Both the position numbers and the translations under genes were made by a program. Shown here in pieces: positions 9,108 to 17,228 of a stretch of DNA of 64,000 nt. The stretch is taken from assembly GCA_017413085.1 (NCBI GenBank), contig JAFPVC010000062.1, positions 1-64,000 of the forward strand. Reading direction: 5' to 3'. Within the stretch, counting starts at the first letter, position 1. The number at the start of each line of letters is the position of its first letter. The DNA comes from Prevotella sp. (lineage in GTDB: Bacteria > Bacteroidota > Bacteroidia > Bacteroidales > Bacteroidaceae). The notes under the pieces were generated by a model. The model had not been told where the DNA came from. It was given only the letters and a program-made list of their open reading frames with translations, and ran no database searches.

Positions 9108-9210
9108 CACAAAAAAAAACGAAACGCCCACATCTCACGATGTAAGCGTTCCAATCTCAATAGGTATTAGCTTTTTTTGTTTAAGGTAAAAAGATTGTAT
9201 TCAGGATAAC
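9108..9210 (-). ncRNA. Candidate small RNA with own promoter and terminator
   Basis: A perfect TAACTTTG box on the minus strand (9216-9223) predicts a start near 9210. About 60 nt downstream is a GC-containing hairpin (AACGC..ACATC / GATGT..GCGTT, 9123-9150) followed by a long T-run (9111-9119 read on the minus strand). The intervening ~100 nt has no convincing ORF. This is a promoter-to-terminator unit in a region where neither flanking gene needs one. I do not recognise the RNA family. Confidence 0.45.
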
Positions 9211-9215
9211 GATTG

Positions 9216-9242
9216 CAAAGTTAAGGTATTTTTACCATACTT
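9216..9242 (-). promoter_or_regulatory. Promoter of the candidate small RNA
   Basis: TAACTTTG at 9223-9216 on the minus strand with CTTG about 20 nt upstream, close to the Bacteroidetes TTTG-N19/20-TAnnTTTG consensus. It points into a region without protein-coding genes. Confidence 0.6.
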
Positions 9243-9327
9243 GCAAGTTTTTCAGACATTTTTTTACACGGAAAATTGTGTTTTAACATTCTTTTACAAC
9301 TGTGTAGGCACACAATATTTTACACCT

Positions 9328-9954
9328 TTATTTTTTTCTCTTTATCATGTATTTTATCATGAAATAAAGCATCGCAATTATCACTGCCAACAGTATGGCA
9401 TATTTAATATAATCGCTATATTCTTCTATCTTGCCATTCAATTCATCTTTCGTCACAAAGGTGTGCAACCACCAACCTAATGCTGCCAGTATGCAGTTCC
9501 ACACACCTGCTCCCAACGTAGTAAAAAGCAAAAATCTCCAATAGTTCATACGTGCCAGTCCAGCAGGAATCGATATTAGATGGCGTATGCCGGGCACCAA
9601 GCGCCCGGTGATGGTGGCCACAGCTCCATGGTCGTCAAAATACCTCTCTGCCTGTTCCACTTTCTTTTGGTTTAGCAAACACATCTTACCCCACTTGCTG
9701 TTAGCAAAGCTGTATATAATAGGTCTGCCAAGATAGTAGCCCGCAACATAATTGACTGTGGCACCACAGTCGGCACCTATTGTGGCAAACAATATTACAA
9801 GCCACACATTCATCGCCCCCTCAGCCGCATTAAAGGCAGCAGGAGCAACCACGAGTTCCGAGGGCACTGGTATCACAGTGCTCTCAAGCAGCATAAGGAA
9901 ATAGACCCAACCGTAGTTGAGGTTATCCAATGCATAATTAAAAAATTCTGACAT
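9328..9954 (-). CDS. DedA family membrane protein
   Basis: A 208-residue polytopic membrane protein of the DedA/SNARE-associated family. Visible family features are the re-entrant acidic motif FLESTVIPVPSELVV, the GATVNYVAGYYLGRP helix and the arginine motif GRLVPGIRHLISIPAGLARM. DedA proteins are linked to lipid carrier (undecaprenyl phosphate) recycling and membrane homeostasis; which lipid this one moves cannot be read from sequence. Last gene of the glnS-TPR-dedA minus-strand operon, 47 bp after the TPR gene. Confidence 0.92.
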   Translation of the reverse strand: MSEFFNYALDNLNYGWVYFLMLLESTVIPVPSELVVAPAAFNAAEGAMNVWLVILFATIGADCGATVNYVAGYYLGRPIIYSFANSKWGKMCLLNQKKVEQAERYFDDHGAVATITGRLVPGIRHLISIPAGLARMNYWRFLLFTTLGAGVWNCILAALGWWLHTFVTKDELNGKIEEYSDYIKYAILLAVIIAMLYFMIKYMIKRKK

Positions 9955-10001
9955 TATTATAAAATTAACTTATTATACTCAACGGCAAACATACCACTTT
10001 C

Positions 10002-11243
10002 TTAAAAAGGCATGTCATCATCTCTCTGCGGAATGAAACTCTTATAATACTCATATTCATCCTGTTTGCCCAGTTGTCTACTACATTCCGCCAACACCTC
10101 CACAAGATTAGGCGGAAGCGTCATGCGTCCGCCCTCATTCTGTTCCTGTATGCAGGCCTCAAACAAAATCCTGAACAGTCTGTATGTGGCATCCACAAAG
10201 CCCATCTCAAACATCAGCTGCCCGACGTCAAGGATAACCATGATGTCATAGTCTGCCTTCTCAAGTGCGGCAGTAAACTGTCTTCCAACCTCACCTGCAT
10301 CGCCCTTTTCCAGTGCTATCGCACCCAGGAGTATGTGAGGGCGCGGATTCTCAGGATAGAGAGAAACCACCTTTTCAAACACGTTCGACGCTTCATCAAA
10401 CTGTTTCTTTTCCAACAGACAACAGGCCTTATACATCAAGGCGTCCTCATTGCCGGCATCAAGCGCAAGCGCATACTGCGCACTCTGCAGTGCATCATCC
10501 ACGCGTGCCATCTGATACTGCACATCGCACAGTTGAATCCACGTCACTACGCTGTAGGCATCATCGTCTATGGCCTTATTCAACGCATCTGCGGCCTGCT
10601 GAAGGCGACCCGTGGCATGGTATATTCTCCCCCACGTTTCCCAATATTCAAACAACATCTCCGCAGGAGCCTGACTGTATCCTCCCATCCATCGCTCAGC
10701 CTCTCCGAAACAGTCGTAATCACAGAGCAACATGGCTACATCCAATGGGAAACACTCCAGCACATCGCCCTGACAGTCCTCCTCGTCTTCTTCGTCATCT
10801 GTGTATCCCACAGCATCCACGCCTCCAGTCTGCGCATCTTCCTGTAGCCTGGCATACTCCACGGCAAGCATGTCAAACGCCTGCTGTCTCTCATCCTTCA
10901 ACAGCAGTGCCTCGGCCTTAATCAATACAGTTTCTGCCGAGTTGTCATCGCCCAACTGGTCTATATAAGCCTGCGCCTGTCCGGCATCCTTGTATTCCGT
11001 CAGGCATGTACGAGCCAGAAGCTGCAGTGCAAGCACTTCGCCCGGCGATTGCTGCAGGCAATATTCAGCCGCCCCAACGCTGGCATCGATATCCTTCTTT
11101 ATATTGTAGTACTCAGCAATATCTATCAGGTCATCGGTATCGAAATAGGCATGCTCACCGCTGGCCACAGTCTGCTCGTAGCACTGCAGCAACTGCTTAA
11201 ACTCAGACGACAGTATGTATCTCCGAAATTCAGTCTGCGACAT
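10002..11243 (-). CDS. Tetratricopeptide repeat protein
   Basis: A 413-residue soluble protein made of helical TPR-like repeats, seen for example as AYSVVTWIQLCDVQYQMARVDDA, DAGNEDALMYKACCLLEKKQ and LYPENPRPHILLGAIALEKG (about residues 210-320). No signal peptide is present. An acidic linker DDEEDEEDCQGD sits near residues 150-160. It probably acts as a protein-interaction scaffold; partners are unknown. It starts 4 bp after glnS ends, the conserved Bacteroidales arrangement. Confidence 0.85.
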   Translation of the reverse strand: MSQTEFRRYILSSEFKQLLQCYEQTVASGEHAYFDTDDLIDIAEYYNIKKDIDASVGAAEYCLQQSPGEVLALQLLARTCLTEYKDAGQAQAYIDQLGDDNSAETVLIKAEALLLKDERQQAFDMLAVEYARLQEDAQTGGVDAVGYTDDEEDEEDCQGDVLECFPLDVAMLLCDYDCFGEAERWMGGYSQAPAEMLFEYWETWGRIYHATGRLQQAADALNKAIDDDAYSVVTWIQLCDVQYQMARVDDALQSAQYALALDAGNEDALMYKACCLLEKKQFDEASNVFEKVVSLYPENPRPHILLGAIALEKGDAGEVGRQFTAALEKADYDIMVILDVGQLMFEMGFVDATYRLFRILFEACIQEQNEGGRMTLPPNLVEVLAECSRQLGKQDEYEYYKSFIPQRDDDMPF

Positions 11244-11247
11244 TTCC

Positions 11248-13008
11248 TTATTTCTTCCATGTATCTTTCAGACCCACGGTCTTGTTGAACACAAGATGGT
11301 CGGGCGTAGAGTCGTAGTCGGGCGTGTAGTAGCCTATACGCTGGAACTGCAGATAATCAAGCGGCTTGCGCGTGGCACACCATTTCTCAACGTATGCTTT
11401 CTTCACCTCAAGGCTTTCAGGGTTGATGAAGTGGCGCATATCGTCAGCGTCTATACGGTCCTTGCCCTGCTCCTTAGAATAGGCTGCCACCTCGTCACGC
11501 GGGTTTTCCACCATCCACAGGCGGTCGTAGTTTCTCACCTCTGCCTCAAGGCAGTGACGGCAACTCACCCAGTGTATGGTCTTACCCTTTATCTTCATGT
11601 TTGAGTTTGCCTGCCCTGTCTTCGTCTCTGGTATCAGCTCGGCATATATCTCGGTGATATTTCCGTCAGCATCTTTCTTGCAGCAGTTTTCTTCCGGGCA
11701 ACGTATTATATAGGAATTCTTCAGGCGCACCTCCTTGCCTGGACCGAGACGGAAGAACTTCTTCGGAGCATCCTCCATGAAATCATCGCGCTCTATCCAC
11801 AGTTCGCGACTGAACTCTATCTCGTGTGTGCCGTCGGCCTCGTTCTCTGGGTTGTTCTGTGCCTCATACACCTCTACCCCATCCTCAGGGAAGTTGGTGA
11901 TTATGAGTTTCACAGGATTTATCACCGCACTGACACGCTGCGCACGCTTGTTCAAGTCATCGCGCACGGCACTCTCGAAGAGTGACATCTGGTTCAGTGC
12001 ATCAAACTTCGTGTAGCCTATCTTGTCGATAAAAGCCTTTATGCCCTCCGGACTGTAGCCACGGCGGCGGAACGCACTGATGGTCGGCATACGAGGATCG
12101 TCCCATCCATTGACTATTCCCTCGTTTACGAGTATCAGCAGATTGCGCTTCGACAACAGTATATGCGTAAGGTTCAGTTTGTTGAACTCTGTCTGGCGCG
12201 GACGGTTGTCATCCAACGGTTGGTCGTCGCCGCCACACTCCTTTGCCCAGTCAACAAAAAGGTCGTACAATGGGCGGTGGCTCGTAAACTCAAGCGTACA
12301 GAGCGAATGGGTCACGCCCTCCCAATAGTCACACTGTCCATGTGTAAAGTCATACATAGGATATGCGTTCCACTTTGAGCCGGTGCGCCAGTGTGGTATA
12401 TTGAGCGTGCGATATATGATAGGGTCGCGGAAGTGCATGTTGTCGCTTGCCATGTCTATCTTTGCGCGCAGCACCATCTTGCCCGGCTCTACATTGCCGC
12501 TGTTCATCTCCTCAAACAGTTTGAGACTCTCCTCTATTGGGCGGTCGCGGTATGGTGATGGTGTGCCGGGCGTTGTCGGCGTGCCCTTCTGCGCAGCTAT
12601 CTGCTCTGCCGTCTGCTCATCAACGTATGCCTTGCCACGCTTGATGAGTTCCACGGCAAGATCCCATAGCTGTTGGAAATAGTCCGAGGCATAGAGTATC
12701 TTGCCCCACTTGAAGCCCAGCCACTCTATGTCGCGCTTAATGGCCTCCACGTATTCAGTGTCTTCCTTCTGCGGATTGGTGTCATCCATGCGCAGGTTAC
12801 ACACACCGCCGTATTTCTGGGCAACGCCGAAATCAAGGGCGATGGCCTTGGCATGGCCTATATGCAGGTAGCCGTTAGGCTCTGGCGGGAAACGTGTCTG
12901 CACGCGCCGGCCGTTCTTGCCCTCTGCCAAGTCCTGCTCTATAATCTGTTCTATGAAATTGAGTGACTTCTTCTCTTCGTTCTCTGTCGAAATTATTTTC
13001 TCTTCCAT
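11248..13008 (-). CDS. glnS: Glutaminyl-tRNA synthetase
   Basis: A 586-residue class I aminoacyl-tRNA synthetase. RFPPEPNGYLHIGHAKAI carries the HIGH motif (residues 49-52), LLSKRN is the KMSKS equivalent, and DDTNPQKEDTEYV and TNFPEDGVEVYEAQNNP are GlnRS-type segments in the catalytic core and the C-terminal anticodon-binding beta-barrels. It charges tRNA-Gln directly. Its own -7 box TAACTTTG lies at 13035-13042, leaving a leader of about 22 nt. Confidence 0.96.
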   Translation of the reverse strand: MEEKIISTENEEKKSLNFIEQIIEQDLAEGKNGRRVQTRFPPEPNGYLHIGHAKAIALDFGVAQKYGGVCNLRMDDTNPQKEDTEYVEAIKRDIEWLGFKWGKILYASDYFQQLWDLAVELIKRGKAYVDEQTAEQIAAQKGTPTTPGTPSPYRDRPIEESLKLFEEMNSGNVEPGKMVLRAKIDMASDNMHFRDPIIYRTLNIPHWRTGSKWNAYPMYDFTHGQCDYWEGVTHSLCTLEFTSHRPLYDLFVDWAKECGGDDQPLDDNRPRQTEFNKLNLTHILLSKRNLLILVNEGIVNGWDDPRMPTISAFRRRGYSPEGIKAFIDKIGYTKFDALNQMSLFESAVRDDLNKRAQRVSAVINPVKLIITNFPEDGVEVYEAQNNPENEADGTHEIEFSRELWIERDDFMEDAPKKFFRLGPGKEVRLKNSYIIRCPEENCCKKDADGNITEIYAELIPETKTGQANSNMKIKGKTIHWVSCRHCLEAEVRNYDRLWMVENPRDEVAAYSKEQGKDRIDADDMRHFINPESLEVKKAYVEKWCATRKPLDYLQFQRIGYYTPDYDSTPDHLVFNKTVGLKDTWKK

Positions 13009-13034
13009 ATTTATCGTATGTTATTATTTGTATG

Positions 13035-13042
13035 CAAAGTTA
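13035..13042 (-). promoter_or_regulatory. -7 box TAACTTTG upstream of glnS
   Basis: Perfect TAnnTTTG on the minus strand, 26 nt before the glnS ATG. It would drive the glnS-TPR-dedA operon. Confidence 0.6.
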
Positions 13043-13137
13043 ATCAAAAAAAATCACATATCACGTTTTTTTCACGAAAAACATCCTCCACACGGCATTA
13101 TTAAGCCATTCTGTCATATCCACAAGGTCGGTTGCAT

Positions 13138-14427
13138 CTACTTTACGCTTTCGTTAAGGTTGCGGCGCAGGAAGAATTCGCGCGTCCGCATAAAGAACAG
13201 GCCCACGCCTGCGGCATTGACCATGGCAACAGCCCAGAAAGCCGAGGCATAGCCCATGTGTTCAGCTATCACGCCACCTAGTAGCACGCCAAGTCCCATG
13301 CCCACGTCCCACGACACGAGTATGGTACTGTTGGCCGTGCCACGCTTGCTGTTGGGTGCAACGCAGATGGTCATATTCTGAAAGGCCGGCCACATGTGGC
13401 CGTTGCCAAGTCCGATGAGTATTGCCGAACCGTAATATCCCGTCATGGTTATCACCTCGCGCAGTCCACCGTCGGCAAACCCGTCAGCCAGTGTTGGCAG
13501 CAGTATGAACAGCGTATAGCCCACAAGCGATATCACCATTCCCGAAGCGGCATTATGGGTCAGCAGTCCACGGTGCAGAGCCTTGCGTCCCTGCAGACGG
13601 CTCAATATCAGTCCTATGGAGCAAAGCATGAAATACGTGCCTGTGCCGCCCGTGATGCCCAGCGTCTCCTTGCCGTAGATGGCAAGATAATTACTCAGCA
13701 CGCCGAAGCAGAAGCCGAACGCCACCATGTTGAGTCCTATCAACCAGCCGCGTGTCAGGAAAAAGCGGTCCCAGGAAAGCGAAAAGTGAAGAGGCACTCT
13801 TCGTTCTTCACTTAATCCTGCAGGATATTCCTCATTCTTCATTCTACATTCTTCATTCTTCCTGACCTTCACCGTGCTATCAATGGCGAAACCCGTGAAT
13901 GCTGCAGCAAGTGCCACCCAGAAGAGCAGTTCGAAACTCCCTGTGGCATGATACAGCCAGATGCCTATAGACGGTGCTATGGCCATCGACAGGTTGTTGC
14001 TCATTCCATACAGTCCTATCCCTTCCGTGCGGCGGCTTGACGGCAACACGTCAATGGCAACGGTGGAGTTGGCAACGGTGAGCGCACCGAACGGACCACC
14101 GTGCAGGGTTCTGACGACAGTAAACATAAGCAGGGTACCGGCAAGCAGATAGCCGGTAAAGAACACGGCAAAAGCGCCATAGCATATCATCAGCACCGTC
14201 TTACGTGGGAAAGTGTCAACCACAAAACCGCTGAACGGTCGAAACATCAGTGCCGTTACGGTGTACCCGGCAAGCACGGTGCCTATGACATCCTTTGTCG
14301 CACCGAAATTCTCACTCAGGTAGAGCGGCAGAAGCGGCGTGAGCACGTAAAAGGCAAAAAACAGCATGAAGTTTGCTGCCATCACCTTGCAGTAATTGGC
14401 ATTCCATAGCCTGTCTTGATGTTTCAT
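13138..14427 (-). CDS. MFS family transporter
   Basis: A 429-residue transporter with 12 predicted membrane helices and the MFS loop signature GYTVTALMFRPFSGFVVDTFPRK between helices 2 and 3. The substrate is unknown; the drug:H+ antiporter type is plausible. I start it at MKHQDRLW (14427). A longer in-frame start at 14445 would put the TAACTTTG promoter box inside the gene. The central loop between helices 6 and 7 contains a repeat-derived insertion (encoded at 13796-13862) giving a run of N-E-E-like residues. The promoter ends 5 nt before the ATG, as in a leaderless mRNA. Confidence 0.9.
   Translation of the reverse strand: MKHQDRLWNANYCKVMAANFMLFFAFYVLTPLLPLYLSENFGATKDVIGTVLAGYTVTALMFRPFSGFVVDTFPRKTVLMICYGAFAVFFTGYLLAGTLLMFTVVRTLHGGPFGALTVANSTVAIDVLPSSRRTEGIGLYGMSNNLSMAIAPSIGIWLYHATGSFELLFWVALAAAFTGFAIDSTVKVRKNEECRMKNEEYPAGLSEERRVPLHFSLSWDRFFLTRGWLIGLNMVAFGFCFGVLSNYLAIYGKETLGITGGTGTYFMLCSIGLILSRLQGRKALHRGLLTHNAASGMVISLVGYTLFILLPTLADGFADGGLREVITMTGYYGSAILIGLGNGHMWPAFQNMTICVAPNSKRGTANSTILVSWDVGMGLGVLLGGVIAEHMGYASAFWAVAMVNAAGVGLFFMRTREFFLRRNLNESVK
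13796..13862 (-). repeat. Intergenic-type repeat inside the MFS gene
   Basis: The plus strand reads ATTCTTCATTCTACATTC and further variants, a quasi-periodic repeat resembling the ATTCTTCAAT type found between genes elsewhere in the window. It is in frame and encodes residues such as RKNEECRMKNEEY in the cytoplasmic loop between the two halves of the transporter. Confidence 0.6.
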
Positions 14428-14432
14428 AGATG

Positions 14433-14440
14433 CAAAGTTA
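14433..14440 (-). promoter_or_regulatory. -7 box TAACTTTG of the MFS gene
   Basis: The box ends 5 nt before the chosen MFS ATG at 14427, so the transcript is predicted to begin at or within a base or two of the start codon. It is divergent from the promoter at 14449-14480, only about 33 bp away. Confidence 0.6.
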
Positions 14441-14448
14441 CACATTTT

Positions 14449-14480
14449 TTTGCATATTTGGATAAAAAAAACTAACTTTG
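14449..14480 (+). promoter_or_regulatory. Full Bacteroidetes promoter of the cyclo-ligase gene
   Basis: TTTG at 14449-14452, a 20-nt spacer and TAACTTTG at 14473-14480 match the -33/-7 consensus. The box ends 4 nt before the ATG at 14485, again predicting a leaderless message. Confidence 0.7.
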
Positions 14481-14484
14481 CGCC

Positions 14485-15045
14485 ATGGACAAGAAAGAAT
14501 TGCGTAAATTAATAAGAAATCTCAAGGCGCAACACAGCGAAGAAGACCTTATGCTGGCCTCGCACCGCATTTGTGACGCCGTCATGTCTTTGCCACGCAT
14601 GAATGATGCCGACTCGATACTGCTTTACTGGTCACTGCCCGATGAGGTCTGTACTCACGGGCTTGTAAGACGCCTCTACTCCGAGGGACGCACCGTCCTG
14701 CTGCCGAGGGTTAAGACCGACACGGAACTGAGCCTGCACCTTTATGCCGGCGACGGTTCCATGCGGCAGGGTGCCTTCGGCATAATAGAACCCACCACGC
14801 CCGAGCTTTCCGATTCAGAGTTGTCATCTATTGTCACGCCGCACACGGTAGCAATAATTCCTGGAGTGGCTTTCGACCGGCAAGGCCACCGTCTGGGTCG
14901 TGGCCGCGGCTACTACGACCGTATGCTGAAGCGCCCACCGCTGACCGCCGCTTACAAAACAGGCATCTGCTTCCATTTCCAACTGCTTCCGCTACTGCCC
15001 ACCACCCCCTATGACGTCATCATGGACGAGGTGGTTCATTCATAA
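14485..15045 (+). CDS. 5-formyltetrahydrofolate cyclo-ligase
   Basis: A 186-residue protein of the 5-FTHF cyclo-ligase family, which converts 5-formyl-THF and ATP to 5,10-methenyl-THF in one-carbon metabolism. Family features visible are LLYWSLPDEVCTHGL for substrate binding and the glycine/arginine motif GRGRGYYDR near residues 148-156 preceded by GVAFDRQGHRLG. Length is typical. It has its own promoter directly at the start codon and an intrinsic terminator at 15081-15129, so it is monocistronic. Confidence 0.94.
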   Translation: MDKKELRKLIRNLKAQHSEEDLMLASHRICDAVMSLPRMNDADSILLYWSLPDEVCTHGLVRRLYSEGRTVLLPRVKTDTELSLHLYAGDGSMRQGAFGIIEPTTPELSDSELSSIVTPHTVAIIPGVAFDRQGHRLGRGRGYYDRMLKRPPLTAAYKTGICFHFQLLPLLPTTPYDVIMDEVVHS

Positions 15046-15080
15046 ACCGAACACACGTTTCGTTAACATCCATTAATAAA

Positions 15081-15129
15081 ACAGACGTTAATACTTTATA
15101 CAAAAGTGTTAAAGTCTGTTTTTTTTTTT
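15081..15129 (+). terminator. Intrinsic terminator after the cyclo-ligase gene
   Basis: ACAGAC (15081-15086) pairs with GTCTGT (15114-15119), extended inward by TTAATACTT/AAGTGTTAA with minor mismatches, and is followed by a run of about ten T residues. Confidence 0.8.
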
Positions 15130-15151
15130 GCACAATGTGAATAATTGTTAT

Positions 15152-15159
15152 TACCTTTG
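15152..15159 (+). promoter_or_regulatory. -7 box TACCTTTG before the O-antigen-ligase-like operon
   Basis: TAnnTTTG match 50 nt before the TTG start at 15210 and after the terminator of the preceding gene. It is the likely promoter of the 15210-22109 operon. Confidence 0.55.
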
Positions 15160-15209
15160 TATCCGCTTTCATCAGAATTAAAGATTATAAAAACTGTAAA
15201 ATTAAAGTT

Positions 15210-17228
15210 TTGAATAGCGGGAAGACGATAACAACAATCACATTCATTTTGTATCTTCTGACGTGTGTGGCGGCAACCATCGACACACATCTGTTCGTGT
15301 ATCCCTCACTGTCGCGCTCGCTGCTGATGGAGGCGGGACTGCTTGTTTGTGGCCTTGCAGTCTGCCTCACGCAGATATTGAAGTTTCCCACAGATTACGC
15401 AGATTGCACAGATAATTCAAATAAAAACCGTTTAGCCAGTGCAGCCCAGCGCAGCGAAAGCAAGATCTGTTCAATCCGTTCTATCCGTGGTTGTAAACTC
15501 CTTCACCTTTACGTGTTTGCATGGGTGGTGTATATCCTTGTTCACGGATGGCTGTCGCCCGTCGCCGAGTGGTACCGCATCACGTATCTCTGCGTTACTC
15601 TGCTAAGCATCATCACGCTGTCACATGCCGTCAGTGCAGGACAGTTCACTCGCCGTCACATCGTCAGCGGACTTATGCTTGTTGCCGTGGCGCACGTCAT
15701 GGTCGTCTTTGCCCAGTGGCTGGGCTTCATGGATTCTGAGAACCCGCTCTTTCCAATTACTGGCTTCAACGACAATCCTAACGTCACGGCAATGTATCTT
15801 GTAGGAGTGATGCCGTTACTCTTTCATAGATTCACCAAAAGAGAAACAAACCGTCCGCATGGGGTTCCCTCCCTACGGTGGAGGGTATTGGGAGGGGCTT
15901 TTATCATTCTTGCAATCCTTCTTCTTCGCTGCCGCACAGCGTATATCGGTCTGGCGGTGGAGATATGCGTGTTCCTGTTGATTAAGTTCTTATTTTCTCC
16001 CACAGAGAGAAAGGTTGAAAAACTAAAAAGTGGAAAGATTGAAGTGTCCAGCAATAAAGAACTTCCACTTTTAAATTCTTCCACTTTTAAATTTTACAAA
16101 GTCTGCATTGTCTGTGGGACAATAATTATAGCAGCCATCTCCGTGGGAAAACTCTATAACATGAAGCGCGACAGTGCCGACGGCCGCCTGCTCATCTGGC
16201 GTTTGTCCGCACAGATGATAGCGGAGCAGCCATTAGGACACGGCTACGGCCTCTTTGAGAAGCACTACAACCTCAGACAGGCGGAATACTTCAGGAACAA
16301 CGGCGGCACGGATACAGAACGGCGCAACGCTGCGTTTACCTGCATGGCATACAACGACTATCTGGAGCACGGTGTTGACGGCGGTATCATCGGCATGGCG
16401 TTCCTCATTGGCTTCTATGCCCTGGCCATCCGCAGGGCATACAAGCAAAGAGACACCGCAGCAACAGCCATCCTCACCGCCTTTGCCGTGATGTCGCTCG
16501 TGAATTTCGTCACGGCGGGCATCCAGACGTGGTTGCTGGTGATTTGTGCGGTCAGCATGATACAGAAGCCCTTCCCTCCGCCCTCCCCTATAGGGAGGGA
16601 ACCGCTGCGCAAGGAACCCCTCAGTTTTTTTACAGTGCCATTGTTGAAAAATACCTTGCACAAGTTTCGTCCGGATGGAGCTCCCTCCCTATGGGGGAGG
16701 GCGGTGGGAGAGGCCCTTGCTCTTTTCTTCACCGTCAGTATGGTGATGTCGCAGATAACCTTAAAGAAACTCAACGACAGGCTGAAAGACGGCGACCCAA
16801 TCCCCGACATGGAGTTTGCCGCCCTGCAGCCGCATATACGCACGTCGGAGGCATACTGGCGCATAAGGGCACGAAACAAGATGCGGATGCAGGATTACAG
16901 AGATGCTGTGCCGTGCGTGGAACGTGCCATGCAGTACAGTGCCTCGCCTAATCTGTGCTACATGGCTCATCAGTGCCACACGGCATTGGGCAGTGAGAAA
17001 AGTGGTATGCTGTATATATACAATGTATACGACACCCAGCCTTCATTGCTATTGCCGAAACTTATCCTCATGAGGTATCACGACTGTCGTGGCGACACAG
17101 ACGCAGCAACGGCATACGCCCATGAGATAACCGTCACTGCGACGAGAAACGACACGAAGATAACTGAGGCAATAAAAAATGAAGCATATAACTATATCAA
17201 CAATTTAAACAACAAACAACTACAATGA
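15210..17228 (+). CDS. O-antigen ligase/polymerase-like membrane protein with four repeat insertions
   Basis: A 672-residue protein with about ten or more membrane helices and the Wzy_C-type region RCRTAYIGLAVEI and GRLLIWRLSAQMIAEQPLGHGYG, typical of O-antigen ligase/polymerase (WaaL/Wzy) relatives, followed by a soluble helical C-terminal domain (about residues 525-672) with TPR character. Four segments, encoded at about 15387-15490, 15851-15898, 16011-16097 and 16571-16713, are translated intergenic-type repeats. All lie in loops between helices and keep the frame open. Start is a TTG (no ATG is near); an ATG further in would lose the first helix. It overlaps the next gene by 4 nt. Confidence 0.8.
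   Translation: MNSGKTITTITFILYLLTCVAATIDTHLFVYPSLSRSLLMEAGLLVCGLAVCLTQILKFPTDYADCTDNSNKNRLASAAQRSESKICSIRSIRGCKLLHLYVFAWVVYILVHGWLSPVAEWYRITYLCVTLLSIITLSHAVSAGQFTRRHIVSGLMLVAVAHVMVVFAQWLGFMDSENPLFPITGFNDNPNVTAMYLVGVMPLLFHRFTKRETNRPHGVPSLRWRVLGGAFIILAILLLRCRTAYIGLAVEICVFLLIKFLFSPTERKVEKLKSGKIEVSSNKELPLLNSSTFKFYKVCIVCGTIIIAAISVGKLYNMKRDSADGRLLIWRLSAQMIAEQPLGHGYGLFEKHYNLRQAEYFRNNGGTDTERRNAAFTCMAYNDYLEHGVDGGIIGMAFLIGFYALAIRRAYKQRDTAATAILTAFAVMSLVNFVTAGIQTWLLVICAVSMIQKPFPPPSPIGREPLRKEPLSFFTVPLLKNTLHKFRPDGAPSLWGRAVGEALALFFTVSMVMSQITLKKLNDRLKDGDPIPDMEFAALQPHIRTSEAYWRIRARNKMRMQDYRDAVPCVERAMQYSASPNLCYMAHQCHTALGSEKSGMLYIYNVYDTQPSLLLPKLILMRYHDCRGDTDAATAYAHEITVTATRNDTKITEAIKNEAYNYINNLNNKQLQ
15387..15490 (+). 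repeat. Repeat insertion 1, CACAGATT type
   Basis: The arm CCCACAGATTACGCAGATTG is mirrored by an imperfect inverted copy ending AATCCG-TTCTATCCGTGG, around a core with GTGCAGCCCAGCGCAGCG. Each arm is built from ~9-nt units of the AGATT type. It is translated as hydrophilic sequence between membrane helices of the ligase-like protein. Confidence 0.7.
15851..15898 (+). repeat. Repeat insertion 2, CCCTCC/GGAGGG type
   Basis: CCTCCCTACGGTGGAGGG is a compact inverted repeat inside a short in-frame segment encoding PHGVPSLRWRVLGGA. It is related in sequence to the larger insertion at 16571-16713. Confidence 0.55.
16011..16097 (+). repeat. Repeat insertion 3, AAGTGGAA/TTCCACTT type
   Basis: AAAAAGTGGAAAGATTGAAG on the left is answered by CTTCCACTTTTAAATTCTTC on the right, giving an inverted repeat around CCAGCAATAAAG. 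It adds a charged loop (for example KVEKLKSGKIEVSSNKE) between two membrane helices. Confidence 0.65.
16571..16713 (+). repeat. Repeat insertion 4, CCCTCCCC/GGGGAGGG type
   Basis: Two palindromic cores, CCCTCCCCTATAGGGAGGG (near 16580) and CTCCCTCCCTATGGGGGAGG (near 16681), bracket about 80 nt. The whole is read through in frame and translated into a Pro/Arg-rich loop after the last membrane helix of the ligase core. Confidence 0.65.

Noticed and set aside
10074-10847. Long plus-strand ORF opposite the TPR gene
   Set aside because: Antisense shadow of a well-supported TPR gene; no plausible protein features.
14428-14445. Upstream in-frame ATG of the MFS gene (MCNFAS)
   Set aside because: It would place the TAACTTTG promoter box inside the coding sequence; the ATG at 14427 is preferred.
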